Source of the DNA: Nitrospira sp.
GTDB taxonomy: Bacteria; Nitrospirota; Nitrospiria; Nitrospirales; Nitrospiraceae
Length of the DNA stretch: 64,000 nucleotides
Assembly (NCBI GenBank): GCA_024760525.1
Contig: CP060500.1
Coordinates: forward strand, 62,001-126,000
Reading direction: 5' to 3'
The first letter of the stretch is position 1. Each line of letters begins with the position of its first letter. The notes under the pieces are model-generated. The model saw nothing but the letters and a program-made list of their open reading frames with translations, was not told the origin of the DNA and searched no databases. The translations under genes and the position numbers were made by a program. Shown piece after piece: positions 1 through 8,711 of the stretch.

Positions 1-352
1 AGCCATTCGAATTCTCTCTGTGCCTGGTTCTGTGCAGCCGGTCAGGCCATGAATACCTCCTTCTCCCTGGCCGGCGCTCAGCTTGCAGAGGCAGCGGTTC
101 TCGACTGCAACCATCCGCCCCCAAGGCGGAATGTCCCACCGTCTCACTCGTTCACCCGAGGACCGCCCTCCGAGGCCTGACCGGTTTCAGCAACAGATCG
201 TTCGTCAGCCCGAGTGCGACCTCGCGTGGACTGGTATCCGTGCCCCTGGCACGTCCACCCAGGGAGGATCACGGGCGGGCGCTCTCGTCATTCTCTCGGG
301 ACGTCTTCGTTTCGGCGGAAGACGCGAACCGACCATTGAAGGAGCTCGTACC
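1..352. other. Left-edge non-coding leader, no gene recognised
   Basis: No convincing coding gene is seen before the first signal peptide. An open frame extends upstream of position 353 from 83, but its residues are Arg/Pro/Gly rich and lie before a clear signal sequence, so I read it as leader. A possible hairpin with CGTCTTC at 302-308 and GAAGACG at 318-324 lies about 30 bases before the first start codon. I see no known riboswitch core. Confidence 0.4.
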
Positions 353-1450
353 ATGCGATTGACTCGACACGTGTCATTTCTTTTCTTCCTGGCACTCCTC
401 ACCGTGTTTCTCCGATCGGAGGCGCTGGCCTCCTGTGGCGCCGTGAGCTGCTTTGTGGTGATCGGAGCACAGCAACAGGTCCCGCAACAAGGCGTGCTGA
501 CGGTGAGTGGGATCTACAACTATACTCCGATGCGGTTGCTGAGCGGCGCCACAGGGATTATTCCGGCGGCGGATCAGGCGCAGCAACGGTTGATTCTAGA
601 TCACCACCAGGAAATTCGAACCATCACCCAGACCTATACGCTCGACTTGAACTATGGCCTCACGGACCGGCTTGCTCTTCAAATGACCGTGCCCTATCTC
701 AAGCGAACGCATCTGCACATCGATGGGCTCGGCGAGTCGGCAACGGAGGCCGGCGAGCCCGTCAACTTTTCAGATAACGGCTTCGGCGACGTGCGGATCA
801 CGGCCAAGTACAATGTGTTGCCGGCGCTTCGCCACGCTATCGTCATGGGGTTCGGCCTGGAATTACCGACCGGAGACACCCAAGCACGGGACAGCTCAGG
901 GCAGATTTTGGAATCCCCGGGGCAACTGGGGCGTGGCCAGGTTGGTCTCATCGGTTCGATGTACCAAACCTATGAGCTGATTCCCCACCGGTTGAGCCAG
1001 TTCGCCTTCGCCAGCTATCGCCATACCTTCCGCAATCGGGATGGGTATCAGTTTGGAGACGAATATCAGTTCAATGCCGGCGTGAATCTGGTCACGACCC
1101 CCTGGCTGGTGTTGTCTCAGCAATTCAACTTCCGTTATCTCACGCACGACAACGTCACGGCCAATCTGGAGCAATCGGCCGCACCGTTTTCAGGGGAGGA
1201 ACCGATCGTGATTGACTCCCGCGTCCTCGATCGACGAGTCCCGAATACCGGATCGACCTACTTGGCCTATACGCCAGGATTCCAACTCGATATTGGACAA
1301 CTCTTCAACTCTCGATATACGGAAGCGACCTCATTGTATTTTATGGCCCAAATTCCCTTGGCACGGGATGCCAACAACAACCTTGCGCAGGGAACCAGTT
1401 TTGTCTTTGGCATGACCCGTTCGGTTCAACTTGTGAAACCGAAATCCTAG
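353..1450 (+). CDS. Outer-membrane beta-barrel protein, transporter-like
   Basis: 365-residue protein starting at an ATG preceded by GGAG seven bases upstream. Residues 1-25 form a signal peptide (Arg-rich start, hydrophobic stretch ending near SEALAS), followed by a Cys pair in the mature N-terminus. The rest alternates polar and hydrophobic residues with many aromatic-ended strands (e.g. NYGLTDRLALQMTVPYL) and ends in a weak terminal strand, as in putative MetA/phenol-pathway-type porins. This predicts an outer-membrane barrel. Substrate is unknown. A longer frame from 83 exists but would bury the signal peptide. It stands alone, on the opposite strand to the Crp-type gene. Confidence 0.6.
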   Translation: MRLTRHVSFLFFLALLTVFLRSEALASCGAVSCFVVIGAQQQVPQQGVLTVSGIYNYTPMRLLSGATGIIPAADQAQQRLILDHHQEIRTITQTYTLDLNYGLTDRLALQMTVPYLKRTHLHIDGLGESATEAGEPVNFSDNGFGDVRITAKYNVLPALRHAIVMGFGLELPTGDTQARDSSGQILESPGQLGRGQVGLIGSMYQTYELIPHRLSQFAFASYRHTFRNRDGYQFGDEYQFNAGVNLVTTPWLVLSQQFNFRYLTHDNVTANLEQSAAPFSGEEPIVIDSRVLDRRVPNTGSTYLAYTPGFQLDIGQLFNSRYTEATSLYFMAQIPLARDANNNLAQGTSFVFGMTRSVQLVKPKS

Positions 1451-1547
1451 GCTTGGGCAACGGGTCTAGGTCCTTGCAGGTGATGGGAACAGCGTCTGAT
1501 CCCATCGCCCGCAAGAAGCCGGCTGACTGAAGGGCGGAAGACAATGG

Positions 1548-2249
1548 TCAGGAAGCGAGGCGAGAAAGTGTGTCTGGTTTCAGAAGGGTGATCGTTCGTC
1601 CGTCCATCTGGATGAGCCTTTGATCCCGAAACTGTCCGATGATGGTGCTCACGGTTTCGCGGCTACAGCCGATCAGGTTCGCCATTTCTTGGTGGGTCAA
1701 CTTTGCCTTCAGGCGAATCCCCTGCTGGTCTGTCACGCCATCGGTCTTGCTCAACTCTAATAGGAGATGGGCCAAACGCGCCGGGACATCCCGAAAGACG
1801 AGGTCTTCGACGCGGCTCTGGATTTTTCTCAGCCGTAGGCCGATAAGCTTGGTCAACTTCACCGTTACGTTCGGACGCATCGCTAGATACTGGTCGAAGT
1901 CTTTGCGTGGGATCACGCAAATCAGTGTGTCATCAAGGGCCTCCGCTGAGGTCGAGCGGGGGGTATCTTCCAACACCTCCAACTCACCGAAGACTTCGCC
2001 AGGCTCCAGGATTTCAAACGTGACCTCTTTCCCGTTTGGCGCCGTGTTGGCAATTTTGACGCGTCCCTTTTTCAGCAAATACACACTGCTGCTCGGATCA
2101 CCGGGAAGATAGAGAGGCTGCCGTTTCTTGACTTCCTCCATACGCGTAATCTTCTCCATCTCTTGCATGTCAGACGAAGAGATCCCGTCGAACAAGCGAA
2201 TGTGCTTGAGGTACCACAGCTTATTCGTGGATGAGGAAGGCTGTTCCAT
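1548..2249 (-). CDS. Crp/Fnr-family transcriptional regulator
   Basis: Cyclic-nucleotide-binding-type effector domain in the first ~130 residues (YLPGDPSSSVYLLKKGRVKI, then GEVFGELEVLEDTPRSTSAEA) and a C-terminal winged helix with the recognition helix GCSRETVSTIIGQFRDQRLI. The Arg-Glu of SRET match the two Crp residues that read the GTG of TGTGA; the third Crp Arg is Thr here. There is no Fnr-type N-terminal Cys cluster, so an oxygen-sensing iron-sulfur cluster is unlikely. I chose ATG 2249; a GTG at 2291 gives 14 more residues. The gene is divergent from the TVP38 gene, and a perfect TGTGA-N6-TCACA palindrome lies between them. Confidence 0.85.
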   Translation of the reverse strand: MEQPSSSTNKLWYLKHIRLFDGISSSDMQEMEKITRMEEVKKRQPLYLPGDPSSSVYLLKKGRVKIANTAPNGKEVTFEILEPGEVFGELEVLEDTPRSTSAEALDDTLICVIPRKDFDQYLAMRPNVTVKLTKLIGLRLRKIQSRVEDLVFRDVPARLAHLLLELSKTDGVTDQQGIRLKAKLTHQEMANLIGCSRETVSTIIGQFRDQRLIQMDGRTITLLKPDTLSRLAS

Positions 2250-2447
2250 GTGCTCTACCGCCGGTTCAGACCGAAAGTCTAATGATTTCACCTACCATAA
2301 GGCAAGACATCTCTTGATGCCACAGTCCTTCGGTGGCATCGTCTGTTCGAAAAGGGTCTGTCATCTACCTGACACATTCGTGCGAAAGAACAACGACATC
2401 GTGCCGTGTGATGGGGCTGTTCTCCTGGCCGTCCTCAACCTATCACA

Positions 2448-2465
2448 CTGTGAACTGGCTCACAG
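2448..2465. promoter_or_regulatory. Perfect Crp-type operator
   Basis: CTGTGAACTGGCTCACAG is the TGTGA-N6-TCACA consensus with no mismatch, and the flanking C/G extends the dyad. It lies between the Crp/Fnr-family gene on the minus strand and the TVP38-reductase pair on the plus strand, about 120 bases before the TVP38 start. Two similar sites occur at 15202 and 34204. I infer binding by the adjacent regulator. Confidence 0.65.
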
Positions 2466-2584
2466 AATCTCAACGGCACGTCGGTTATTGTGAAGTCATG
2501 TTGAGAGGTGATACTTCCGGAAAGCCTGATGTGCAGGAGAACCTCCATCAGGTTTCGCTCAGCCACACGAAGGGAGTCCAGTCC

Positions 2585-3361
2585 ATGGAAACACAGTGCG
2601 TAGACGAGCCTCAGAATGACACACCCCATCCGATGCCCCCTTTGAATCAGGGCACGTTACCCGTTACGCCCGCTAAGGCGCATCCTTCGGGCAAGGTGAT
2701 CATCGCTCTGGTGATCGGACTGGCCATCGGGGCGTTCTTCTATTTTGATCTTGGACGGTTCTTATCGTTAGCTGCCCTGAAAGACAATCGGAACCATCTG
2801 CTGGCATTTACGGACTCGAATTATGTCGCAGCGGTCGGTATCTTCATTGTCGCCTATGCGATCGTCACCGGCTTATCGCTGCCTGGTGCGGTCATTCTCA
2901 CGTTGGCTGGAGGGTTCGCGTTCGGTGCCGTCCTTGGTACGCTGTTCGTCAATCTCGGGGCGACAACCGGCGCCACCCTGGCGTTTCTGACCGCACGGTA
3001 TGTGTTGCGGGACACCGTGGAGCAGAAGTTCGGGAACTCGCTGAGACCGTTCCAAGAAGGCTTCGCCAAGAATGCGTTCAGCTACCTGCTGACCCTCCGG
3101 CTAATTCCACTCTTTCCGTTCTTCGTGGTCAACCTCGTATCCGGGCTGACTCGCGTCAGCGCGGGAACCTATATCGGAGCCACCGCGCTCGGCATTATTC
3201 CTGGTTCCTTCGTCTATGCCTATGCGGGACGCCAACTCGGCACCATCAACTCACTGAAGGAAATCGCATCGCCCAATGTCATCGGCGCCTTTATCCTCTT
3301 GGGACTGCTGGCCCTCGTGCCGGTCGTCTATAAAAGGTTTGCGACCAAACCGGCGTCATGA
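2585..3361 (+). CDS. TVP38/TMEM64 (SNARE-associated/DedA-like) membrane protein
   Basis: 258-residue inner-membrane protein with five or six hydrophobic segments. The central region carries the family pattern: a Pro-Gly-Ala re-entrant-like stretch (SLPGAVILTLAGGFAFGAVLGTLFVNLGATTGATLAF), then LRLIPLFPFFVVNLVSGLTRVS and GIIPGSFVYAYAGRQL. Start ATG 2585 has GGGAG upstream; the frame is open back to 2333 but that part does not look like protein. Family members are thought to act in lipid or small-molecule movement across membranes; the exact role here is unknown. It is followed 46 bases later by a mercuric-reductase-like flavoprotein, a pairing commonly seen in bacteria, and both probably form one transcript. 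Confidence 0.8.
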   Translation: METQCVDEPQNDTPHPMPPLNQGTLPVTPAKAHPSGKVIIALVIGLAIGAFFYFDLGRFLSLAALKDNRNHLLAFTDSNYVAAVGIFIVAYAIVTGLSLPGAVILTLAGGFAFGAVLGTLFVNLGATTGATLAFLTARYVLRDTVEQKFGNSLRPFQEGFAKNAFSYLLTLRLIPLFPFFVVNLVSGLTRVSAGTYIGATALGIIPGSFVYAYAGRQLGTINSLKEIASPNVIGAFILLGLLALVPVVYKRFATKPAS

Positions 3362-3407
3362 AGAGGTCATCGATCAACCGATAACTTATAACAAATGGGG
3401 CTACGCG

Positions 3408-4991
3408 ATGATGAAGCCTGTCTCAGAAACCGTTGCAATGAGTGCGCATGGACAGTCGTTGGTTCTTCCCCATGACGAGTACAACCAGCAGCTCGTCACC
3501 AATGTGCATCCTGCCGATTGGGTCAACCCAGAGCCGACCGGTCGCTACAACATGGTGGTCATTGGAGCCGGCACGGCGGGACTCATCACAGCGGTCGTTG
3601 CGGCAAGCCTGGGGGCCAAAGTTGCGTTGATCGAAAAGCATCTCATGGGCGGAGACTGTCTGAATGTGGGATGTGTGCCGTCGAAAGGGGTGATCCGAGC
3701 CGCCAGGGCCTGGGCCGACCTCCGGAAAGCAACGGAATTCGGTCTGCATATCCCAGCCGGCGTGACATATGACTTCGGCGCAGTCATGGCGCGCATGAGA
3801 AAGTTGCGCGCGCGGATCAGTCACAACGATTCAGCTCATCGCTATACCACACTCGGCGTGGACATCTACATCGGCAGCGGGCGCTTTCCCGGTCCCGATA
3901 CCATCCAAGTCGAAGGACCGGCGGGTGATCGGACCCTGACGTTTGTGAAAGCCGCCGTCTGCACCGGCGCACGAGCATCGGCTCCTCCAACACCCGGACT
4001 GCAGGAAGCTGGCTACCTCACGAACGAAACCGTCTTCTCTCTAACTGAGTTGCCACAGCGAATCGGTGTGATCGGAGCCGGTCCCATCGGATGCGAACTG
4101 GCCCAGTCGTTCGCCCGCTTTGGAAGTCAGGTCTATTTGATCGAGGCGGCCCATGGCATCATGCCGAACGAGGACCGCGACGCGGCGGACCTTGTCGAGC
4201 ACCAGATAGTGCGTGATGGAGTGAAGCTGCTGTGTTGTGGAAAACAGTTGCAGGTCGGAAAGACCGAGGGCGGCAAACGCCTAACGGTCGGGTCGCATGG
4301 CCAGCAGTACGATGTGACCGTCGACGAAATTCTTGTCGGGGTCGGACGCACACCGAACGTGGAGGGGATTGGGTTGCAAGCAGCGGGAGTCGCCTATGAC
4401 AAGAACGGGATCACGGTGAACGCGCGATTGCAAACGACGAACCCCAAGATCTTTGCGGCCGGCGATGTCTGTTCACGCTACAAGTTTACCCATGCAGCCG
4501 ATGCCATGGCACAGATCGTCATCCAGAATGCGTTGTTTCCTCATCCGTTTGGGTTGGGCTACGCCAGTGTCGACTCGCTCGTCATGCCCTGGTGCACGTT
4601 CACTGAACCGGAAGTCGCCCATGTCGGGATGTACGAGCAGGATGCAAAAGAGAAAGGCATCGAAGTCGAAACCTACACCTACAAGCTCGACGAGGTTGAT
4701 CGGGCGATCCTGGACGGAGAGGACGAAGGCTTTGCGCGGATTCACATCGAAAAGGGGACCGATACGATCCTTGGCGCGACGATCGTGGCCAGCCATGCCG
4801 GCGACATGATCAGCGAATTTGCCGTCGCCATGAAGGCAGGAGCAGGGGCCAAGACAATCGCGGCGACCATCCATCCTTATCCCACACAGGCTGAGGTTAC
4901 CAAGAAAGTCGTCAATCTCTGGCGAAAAGCGCATTTCACGCAGAGGACCAAAGATCTCTTGATCAAATTGTTTACCTGGATGCGGCGATAG
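3408..4991 (+). CDS. Mercuric-reductase-like FAD/NAD(P) pyridine nucleotide-disulfide oxidoreductase
   Basis: 527 residues. The FAD-binding GAGTAG motif is at about 53-58, the redox-active CLNVGC disulfide at Cys84/Cys89 (GGDCLNVGCVPSKG), the NAD(P) Rossmann motif GAGPIGCELA is mid-protein, ATG-containing FAD motif appears as FAAGDVCS, and the dimerisation domain follows. A ~45-residue N-terminal extension precedes the FAD domain. Proteins like this are often called mercuric reductase, but the C-terminus (ending KLFTWMRR) lacks the vicinal Cys pair that MerA needs, and there is no N-terminal HMA domain. It is best read as a disulfide reductase of unknown substrate acting with the upstream TVP38 protein. 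Confidence 0.85.
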   Translation: MMKPVSETVAMSAHGQSLVLPHDEYNQQLVTNVHPADWVNPEPTGRYNMVVIGAGTAGLITAVVAASLGAKVALIEKHLMGGDCLNVGCVPSKGVIRAARAWADLRKATEFGLHIPAGVTYDFGAVMARMRKLRARISHNDSAHRYTTLGVDIYIGSGRFPGPDTIQVEGPAGDRTLTFVKAAVCTGARASAPPTPGLQEAGYLTNETVFSLTELPQRIGVIGAGPIGCELAQSFARFGSQVYLIEAAHGIMPNEDRDAADLVEHQIVRDGVKLLCCGKQLQVGKTEGGKRLTVGSHGQQYDVTVDEILVGVGRTPNVEGIGLQAAGVAYDKNGITVNARLQTTNPKIFAAGDVCSRYKFTHAADAMAQIVIQNALFPHPFGLGYASVDSLVMPWCTFTEPEVAHVGMYEQDAKEKGIEVETYTYKLDEVDRAILDGEDEGFARIHIEKGTDTILGATIVASHAGDMISEFAVAMKAGAGAKTIAATIHPYPTQAEVTKKVVNLWRKAHFTQRTKDLLIKLFTWMRR

Positions 4992-5047
4992 CGTGGCGTA
5001 CCGTGAACAAGGATGTTTCACTTCATCACGTGAAAAGGATTCACCCT

Positions 5048-5815
5048 ATGGCACCGTCTATTTCTTCCGTGCTCGTCGGTCTCGCGTCGTTCGTGGTGGT
5101 CGGGATGATCCTCGGCGATCCGAACCGGCTACAAGCCGGATCCTCCGCCACCGTAGAGGTCGGTCCCTTTTCGACCACTGCTCCGAGTGGACCCTGGCCG
5201 GACGGCTGGAAACCACTCACCTTTCCCAAAATTCCCCAACACACGACCTATAGCCTGGTACGCGATGGGGAGCGCGTCGCCGTCAAAGCCGCCAGTCATG
5301 CCTCCTCGTCGGGGTACACGAAAGAAATTCTGATCGATCCGAAGGAATATCCCATCCTCCAATGGCAGTGGAAAGTGTTGAACACCTTGAACGCCGGCAA
5401 TGTGGCGAAGAAAGAGGGCGATGATTATCCAGCCCGCATCTACGTCACCTTTCAATATGACAGCGCGAAAGTAGGCCTCTTTGGCAAGGCGAAATACGAA
5501 GCGGCCAAACTCATCTATGGGCGCTATCCACCGCTCGGCGCCCTCAATTATATCTGGGAGAGTCGGGCGCCGGTGGGGACGGCGGTGCCCAACCCCTACA
5601 CCGAGCAAGTGCACATGATTGTGGTGGAAAGCGGGCCGACCAAGCTCAATACCTGGATGACTGAAGAGCGCAACGTCTATGACGACTACAAACGGGCATT
5701 TGGAGACGAGCCGCCGATGATTTCCGGTATTGCCATCATGACGGATACTGACAACACTGGCGAATTTGCAGAAGCCTACTATGGAGACATCGTGCTCAAG
5801 AAACTGTCTCCCTGA
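5048..5815 (+). CDS. DUF3047 secreted protein
   Basis: 255 residues from ATG 5048, which has AAAAGGA eight bases upstream; a GTG at 5003 would add 15 residues before the signal peptide. Residues 1-30 are a signal sequence. The body resembles DUF3047 proteins (WQWKVLNTLN, DYPARIYVTFQYD, NYIWES, ERNVYDDYKRAFGDEPPMISGIAIMTDTDNTGE). This family is typically periplasmic and of unknown function, with a jelly-roll-like sugar-binding look. It is 56 bases after the flavoprotein and may be part of the same transcript. Confidence 0.75.
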   Translation: MAPSISSVLVGLASFVVVGMILGDPNRLQAGSSATVEVGPFSTTAPSGPWPDGWKPLTFPKIPQHTTYSLVRDGERVAVKAASHASSSGYTKEILIDPKEYPILQWQWKVLNTLNAGNVAKKEGDDYPARIYVTFQYDSAKVGLFGKAKYEAAKLIYGRYPPLGALNYIWESRAPVGTAVPNPYTEQVHMIVVESGPTKLNTWMTEERNVYDDYKRAFGDEPPMISGIAIMTDTDNTGEFAEAYYGDIVLKKLSP

Positions 5816-5871
5816 TCTGCAGCGTGTTCTTCTGCTGTTTCTTTAGCTGCGAATGGCATGTCACACCGGAA

Positions 5872-6312
5872 CTACTTCGACTCTTTGGGCTGTTTGGCTC
5901 GTAACTGAGCAAGCGTTTCTTGTATCACGGCTGATCGATCAGACTTCAGCCGATCAATGAAGGCCTTGGGGGCTGCGGACTTCGGGTCATACGTGGCTCC
6001 CCAAAGAATTACCTCAAGGAGCACCGGTAACAGATCCTCCCCTTTGTTCGTCAGCTGATAGAGATACTTCTTCTGATCCTTCGGATCGACCCGTTTGGAC
6101 ACAATCCCCTCAGACTCAAGACGACTGAGTCGATCGGCGAGCACATTGGTCGCAATACCTTCGCCTGAGTCCAAGAACTCGCCATAGTACCGTTTCCCCA
6201 TAAAGATCAGATCGCGAATGATCAGCAACGTCCACCGATCTCCGAGGACATCGAGAGTGAACGCGATCGGACATCCAGTGTGTCGGCACTTCTTGGATGA
6301 CGGTTTAGGCAT
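5872..6312 (-). CDS. HxlR-family winged-helix regulator
   Basis: 146 residues. Typical HxlR layout: an N-terminal Cys within CRHTGCPIAFTLDVLGDRWTLLIIRDL, then the winged helix (GIATNVLADRLSRLESEGIVSKR) and a dimerising C-terminal helix. HxlR proteins sense electrophiles or oxidants through an N-terminal Cys; here the Cys pair before PIAF is a candidate sensor. The start could also be ATG 6330. Two 19-bp palindromes lie immediately upstream, between it and the divergent membrane-protein gene, so it probably represses itself and that gene. Confidence 0.85.
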   Translation of the reverse strand: MPKPSSKKCRHTGCPIAFTLDVLGDRWTLLIIRDLIFMGKRYYGEFLDSGEGIATNVLADRLSRLESEGIVSKRVDPKDQKKYLYQLTNKGEDLLPVLLEVILWGATYDPKSAAPKAFIDRLKSDRSAVIQETLAQLRAKQPKESK

Positions 6313-6331
6313 GGCCTCCACCGCAACCATA

Positions 6332-6387
6332 TACTTGCAAAACACAAGTAATGGTGCTACCCTCCCAATACTTGCAGTTAACAAGTA
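6332..6387. promoter_or_regulatory. Tandem HxlR-type operators
   Basis: Two dyads of the form TACTTG-N7-CAAGTA: TACTTGCAAAACACAAGTA at 6332-6350 and TACTTGCAGTTAACAAGTA at 6369-6387. Their centres are 37 bp apart. They sit in the divergent promoter region directly upstream of the HxlR gene, and match the short palindromes known for HxlR/YodB-type regulators. Binding is inferred. Confidence 0.75.
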
Positions 6388-6430
6388 ATCTGTCAACGGC
6401 GTTCTCGCTCCACACAACAGAGGAGGGCTT

Positions 6431-6856
6431 ATGACGAGGACATTTCTGTTGGCCACATTTGTCTATGCAGCGATCACGCTCGTTTTGGGCATGACATGGC
6501 ATTTCATCCTGTTTAAAGATCTCTATGACAGCTTGGGGATCTACAATCGGCAGGAGCCGATCATCCCGCTGGGATTTACCTCCATGCTCCTTCAAGGCTT
6601 GATCATCGCCTATCTTTACCCATCGTTTAACAAGGGTGGTCACCCGATCGGCCAGGGGATCAAATTCGCGCTGCTGATGGGTCTGTTCATGTTCAGTGTC
6701 TCGACACTGGCGAACGCAGCGAAGATTCACGTCGCCTCCATGTCCACGTGGCTGATGGTGCAGACTGCCTTTCACCTCATTCAATTCACAGTTGTCGGGG
6801 TTGGGATTGGGCTGATTTACGGTCCTGCCCCACGGGAGCACGCACATGGCCTTTGA
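6431..6856 (+). CDS. Four-helix small integral membrane protein
   Basis: 141 residues with about four transmembrane segments (residues ~5-25, 45-65, 75-97, 105-130). The ATG follows a strong AGAGGAGGG ribosome site. I do not recognise the family with certainty; it resembles small DUF1761/DUF2177-type membrane proteins. It is divergent from an HxlR regulator with tandem operators between, so it is the likely target of that regulator. The stop overlaps the next start by 11 bases, implying translational coupling. Confidence 0.65.
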   Translation: MTRTFLLATFVYAAITLVLGMTWHFILFKDLYDSLGIYNRQEPIIPLGFTSMLLQGLIIAYLYPSFNKGGHPIGQGIKFALLMGLFMFSVSTLANAAKIHVASMSTWLMVQTAFHLIQFTVVGVGIGLIYGPAPREHAHGL

Positions 6857-7166
6857 TCAGGATCTGGCCATGCGCGTTCGTCGACTCCTGGAGAAACAGG
6901 ATGGGATTTCAGAGCGAAAGATGTTTGGTGGGCTGGCGTTCTTGCTGAAGGGGAAAATGTTCTGTGGTGTGCTCGGTCACGATCTCGTCGCGCGGCTTGG
7001 AGCTGAGCAAGCGCAATCGGCATTGAAACGATCGTATGTGCGGCCAATGGATTTCACCGGACGCCCTATGAAGGGATATGTCTATGTGGTCCCCGACGGG
7101 TTAAAGACGGATCGCGCACTCCAGACCTTTCTCCGTCACGCCATTCGCTTTACCTCTTCCTTGTAG
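6846..7166 (+). CDS. TfoX/Sxy N-terminal-domain protein
   Basis: 106 residues consisting only of the TfoX N-terminal domain: RVRRLLEKQDGISERKMFGGLAFLLKGKMFCGVLGHDLVARLG, then YVRPMDFTGRPMKGYVYV. Stand-alone versions like this are common outside competence systems and have no assigned role. It overlaps the upstream membrane-protein gene by 11 bases and therefore should be expressed under the same HxlR control. Confidence 0.8.
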   Translation: MAFDQDLAMRVRRLLEKQDGISERKMFGGLAFLLKGKMFCGVLGHDLVARLGAEQAQSALKRSYVRPMDFTGRPMKGYVYVVPDGLKTDRALQTFLRHAIRFTSSL

Positions 7167-7423
7167 AGAATGAACGGGCTTCCGATAGAAGGGGCATAGC
7201 CTGGCATCGGTGAGACGTTCAAGCCGGCCTATTTCAGGGAGCGGAAGGAGGTGGCAATGCTGGATTTGTCACTAGTCCTTCATCGGCAGCCAGTCCCTTC
7301 CCTTCCCTCTCATCGGACCGTTGCGGGGAGTGGAATGATCGTTCCGCAACAAGGACCCGGCAGACGCGTGATTGGAATTGGTCGAGGTGTTCTTCAACGA
7401 GTGGGAAAAAACGGAGGGATCAA

Positions 7424-7908
7424 ATGAGTGAACACTCTGAAACCTGGGTCGTACAAGGGGCAGACGAGATCGTCATCAACGTGGCTCCTGATCACATCTG
7501 GGGTATCCTTGGACACTCGCAACTCCTTCCGCAGTGGATGCCTGCGGTACAGCATACCAATGGTCACCATGAGTCTCTTGGAACGGTACGAAGATGCGAC
7601 GTAAACCTTGAGGGGCAGTGTGGACATGTTGTTGAACGGTGCGTCGCATATGAAAAACCGCACCGGTTGGGTTGGCTCATGATCGAAGATTCTCTCGGTG
7701 TTTCCAGATGCTCAAACACTTTAGGTTCGACTTCGCGCTGAAGCCGGTAGACCCCCAGAGGACTGACCTCGTCCATACGTCCTACTTCGAGCCGCAGAAT
7801 TAGTTTGCCCGCATGATGATTGCGCTCATGATTCGTAAGAAGTTTCAATCCTTGCGGCAAGAAGTCTTGATAAACATCAAGCGGCTTGCCGAAACAGGAC
7901 AAGCGTAA
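7424..7908 (+). pseudogene. Broken SRPBCC (polyketide-cyclase/START-like) gene
   Basis: Starts well (ATG 7424 after ACGGAGGGA) with an SRPBCC N-terminus (ADEIVINVAPDHIWGILGHSQLLPQWMPAV). Near 7695-7708 the family sequence jumps from frame 2 to frame 1: the original frame runs into a stop at 7739, while frame 1 continues with MLKHFRFDFALKPVDP and TSYFEPQN. A TAG at 7801 then interrupts, after which the same frame resumes with FARMMIALMIRKKFQSLRQEVL and ends at 7906-7908. So there is one frameshift plus one in-frame stop. A sequencing error could explain the shift, but hardly both lesions. Confidence 0.7.
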
Positions 7909-8079
7909 CCCACGGCCATGAGGAGTTGAACATGAGCCATTTTGGGGTAAGGAGAAATAGGCGCAGTCACTTGAACTGGCATTATGGCGGAACGTTCCTT
8001 GATGGAAGATCTCAGAGAGCCTCAGTCCTGTCCGCAATCTTGGGGACGGTGCACCGAGAAGCCTCCTTCGACGGAAGGC

Positions 8080-8108
8080 TTGCAATACTAGAACGATCAT
8101 TGTATATT
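8080..8108 (+). promoter_or_regulatory. Promoter with embedded TetR operator, likely leaderless transcript
   Basis: TTGCAA at 8080-8085 and TATATT at 8103-8108 are separated by exactly 17 bases. The spacer carries TAGAACGATCATTGTA (8089-8104), a 14/16 match to the perfect palindrome before the next gene. The ATG of the tetR gene at 8116 lies only 8 bases after the -10 box, so transcription would begin at or next to the start codon. No ribosome site is visible. This predicts a self-repressed leaderless mRNA. Confidence 0.6.
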
Positions 8109-8115
8109 GTGCCCC

Positions 8116-8694
8116 ATGGGACGGACCAAAGAATATGATCGGCGGGGCGTGTTGAACCGGGCGATCTCCGTGTTCTGGAAGAAGGGCTTTGAAGCCACAT
8201 CGATGAGTGAACTCATCAAGACAACGGGGCTGAATAGCGCCAGCCTGTACAAAGAGTTTGGAAGCAAGGATGGGTTGTACGAAACTGCTCTGGAGGAATA
8301 TCGCCAACAGGAGCTTGAGCCCTTCATTAGACCGCTGATCGACGAGCCGAACATGCAGGGCATCGAGACCTTCTTGCAAGGCGTGATCAAGAATGCCACG
8401 AACCCTGATTTTAACGGTTGTCTCATGATGAATACCCTTGTCGAGAAGGAAGTGGTCAGCACGGGAGCCGTCAGGCGTGTGGAGAAGTTTTGCACCAGGT
8501 TGGAAACCATCCTTGAAGGGGCCATACGTGCCGCGCAGAAAGCAGGTGAGATCCCGGCTAAGAAAGATCCGGTGGCGCTCGCACACTATCTCCTTTGTCT
8601 GATCCAAGGCATGGTGCTGTATGGACGGGTCGAGGATCATAAGCCGCACATCGAAGCGGTCATAAGGACCGTCAAGCAGACGCTTATGGCATAA
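8116..8694 (+). CDS. TetR/AcrR-family repressor
   Basis: 192 residues. N-terminal HTH: RTKEYDRRGVLNRAISVFWKKGFEATSMSELIKTTGLNSASLYKEFGSKDGLYETAL. The rest is an all-helical ligand domain with a TetR_C-like pattern (NPDFNGCLMMNTLVEKEV), as in AcuR/NemR-like regulators that often respond to electrophiles; the Cys in NGCLM could be reactive. Start ATG 8116 chosen over TTG 8107 because it begins the usual MGRTKEYD. Operators overlap its own promoter and that of the next gene. Confidence 0.88.
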   Translation: MGRTKEYDRRGVLNRAISVFWKKGFEATSMSELIKTTGLNSASLYKEFGSKDGLYETALEEYRQQELEPFIRPLIDEPNMQGIETFLQGVIKNATNPDFNGCLMMNTLVEKEVVSTGAVRRVEKFCTRLETILEGAIRAAQKAGEIPAKKDPVALAHYLLCLIQGMVLYGRVEDHKPHIEAVIRTVKQTLMA

Positions 8695-8711
8695 CTTTTT
8701 TTGCCACAATA

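Noticed and set aside
1548..2249. Oxygen-sensing Fnr
   Set aside because: The N-terminal Cys cluster required for the iron-sulfur cluster is missing; the recognition helix is Crp-like.
3408..4991. True MerA mercuric reductase
   Set aside because: The FAD/CxxxxC core is right, but there is no C-terminal vicinal Cys pair and no HMA domain, and it is paired with TVP38 rather than with merT/merP.
7926..8138. Small plus-strand open frame before tetR
   Set aside because: No recognised protein pattern, and it runs through the tetR promoter and operator.
7564..8709. Long minus-strand open frame over the tetR gene
   Set aside because: It overlaps a clear TetR gene and its promoter, and the translation is rich in Arg/His/Pro with no domain-like pattern.
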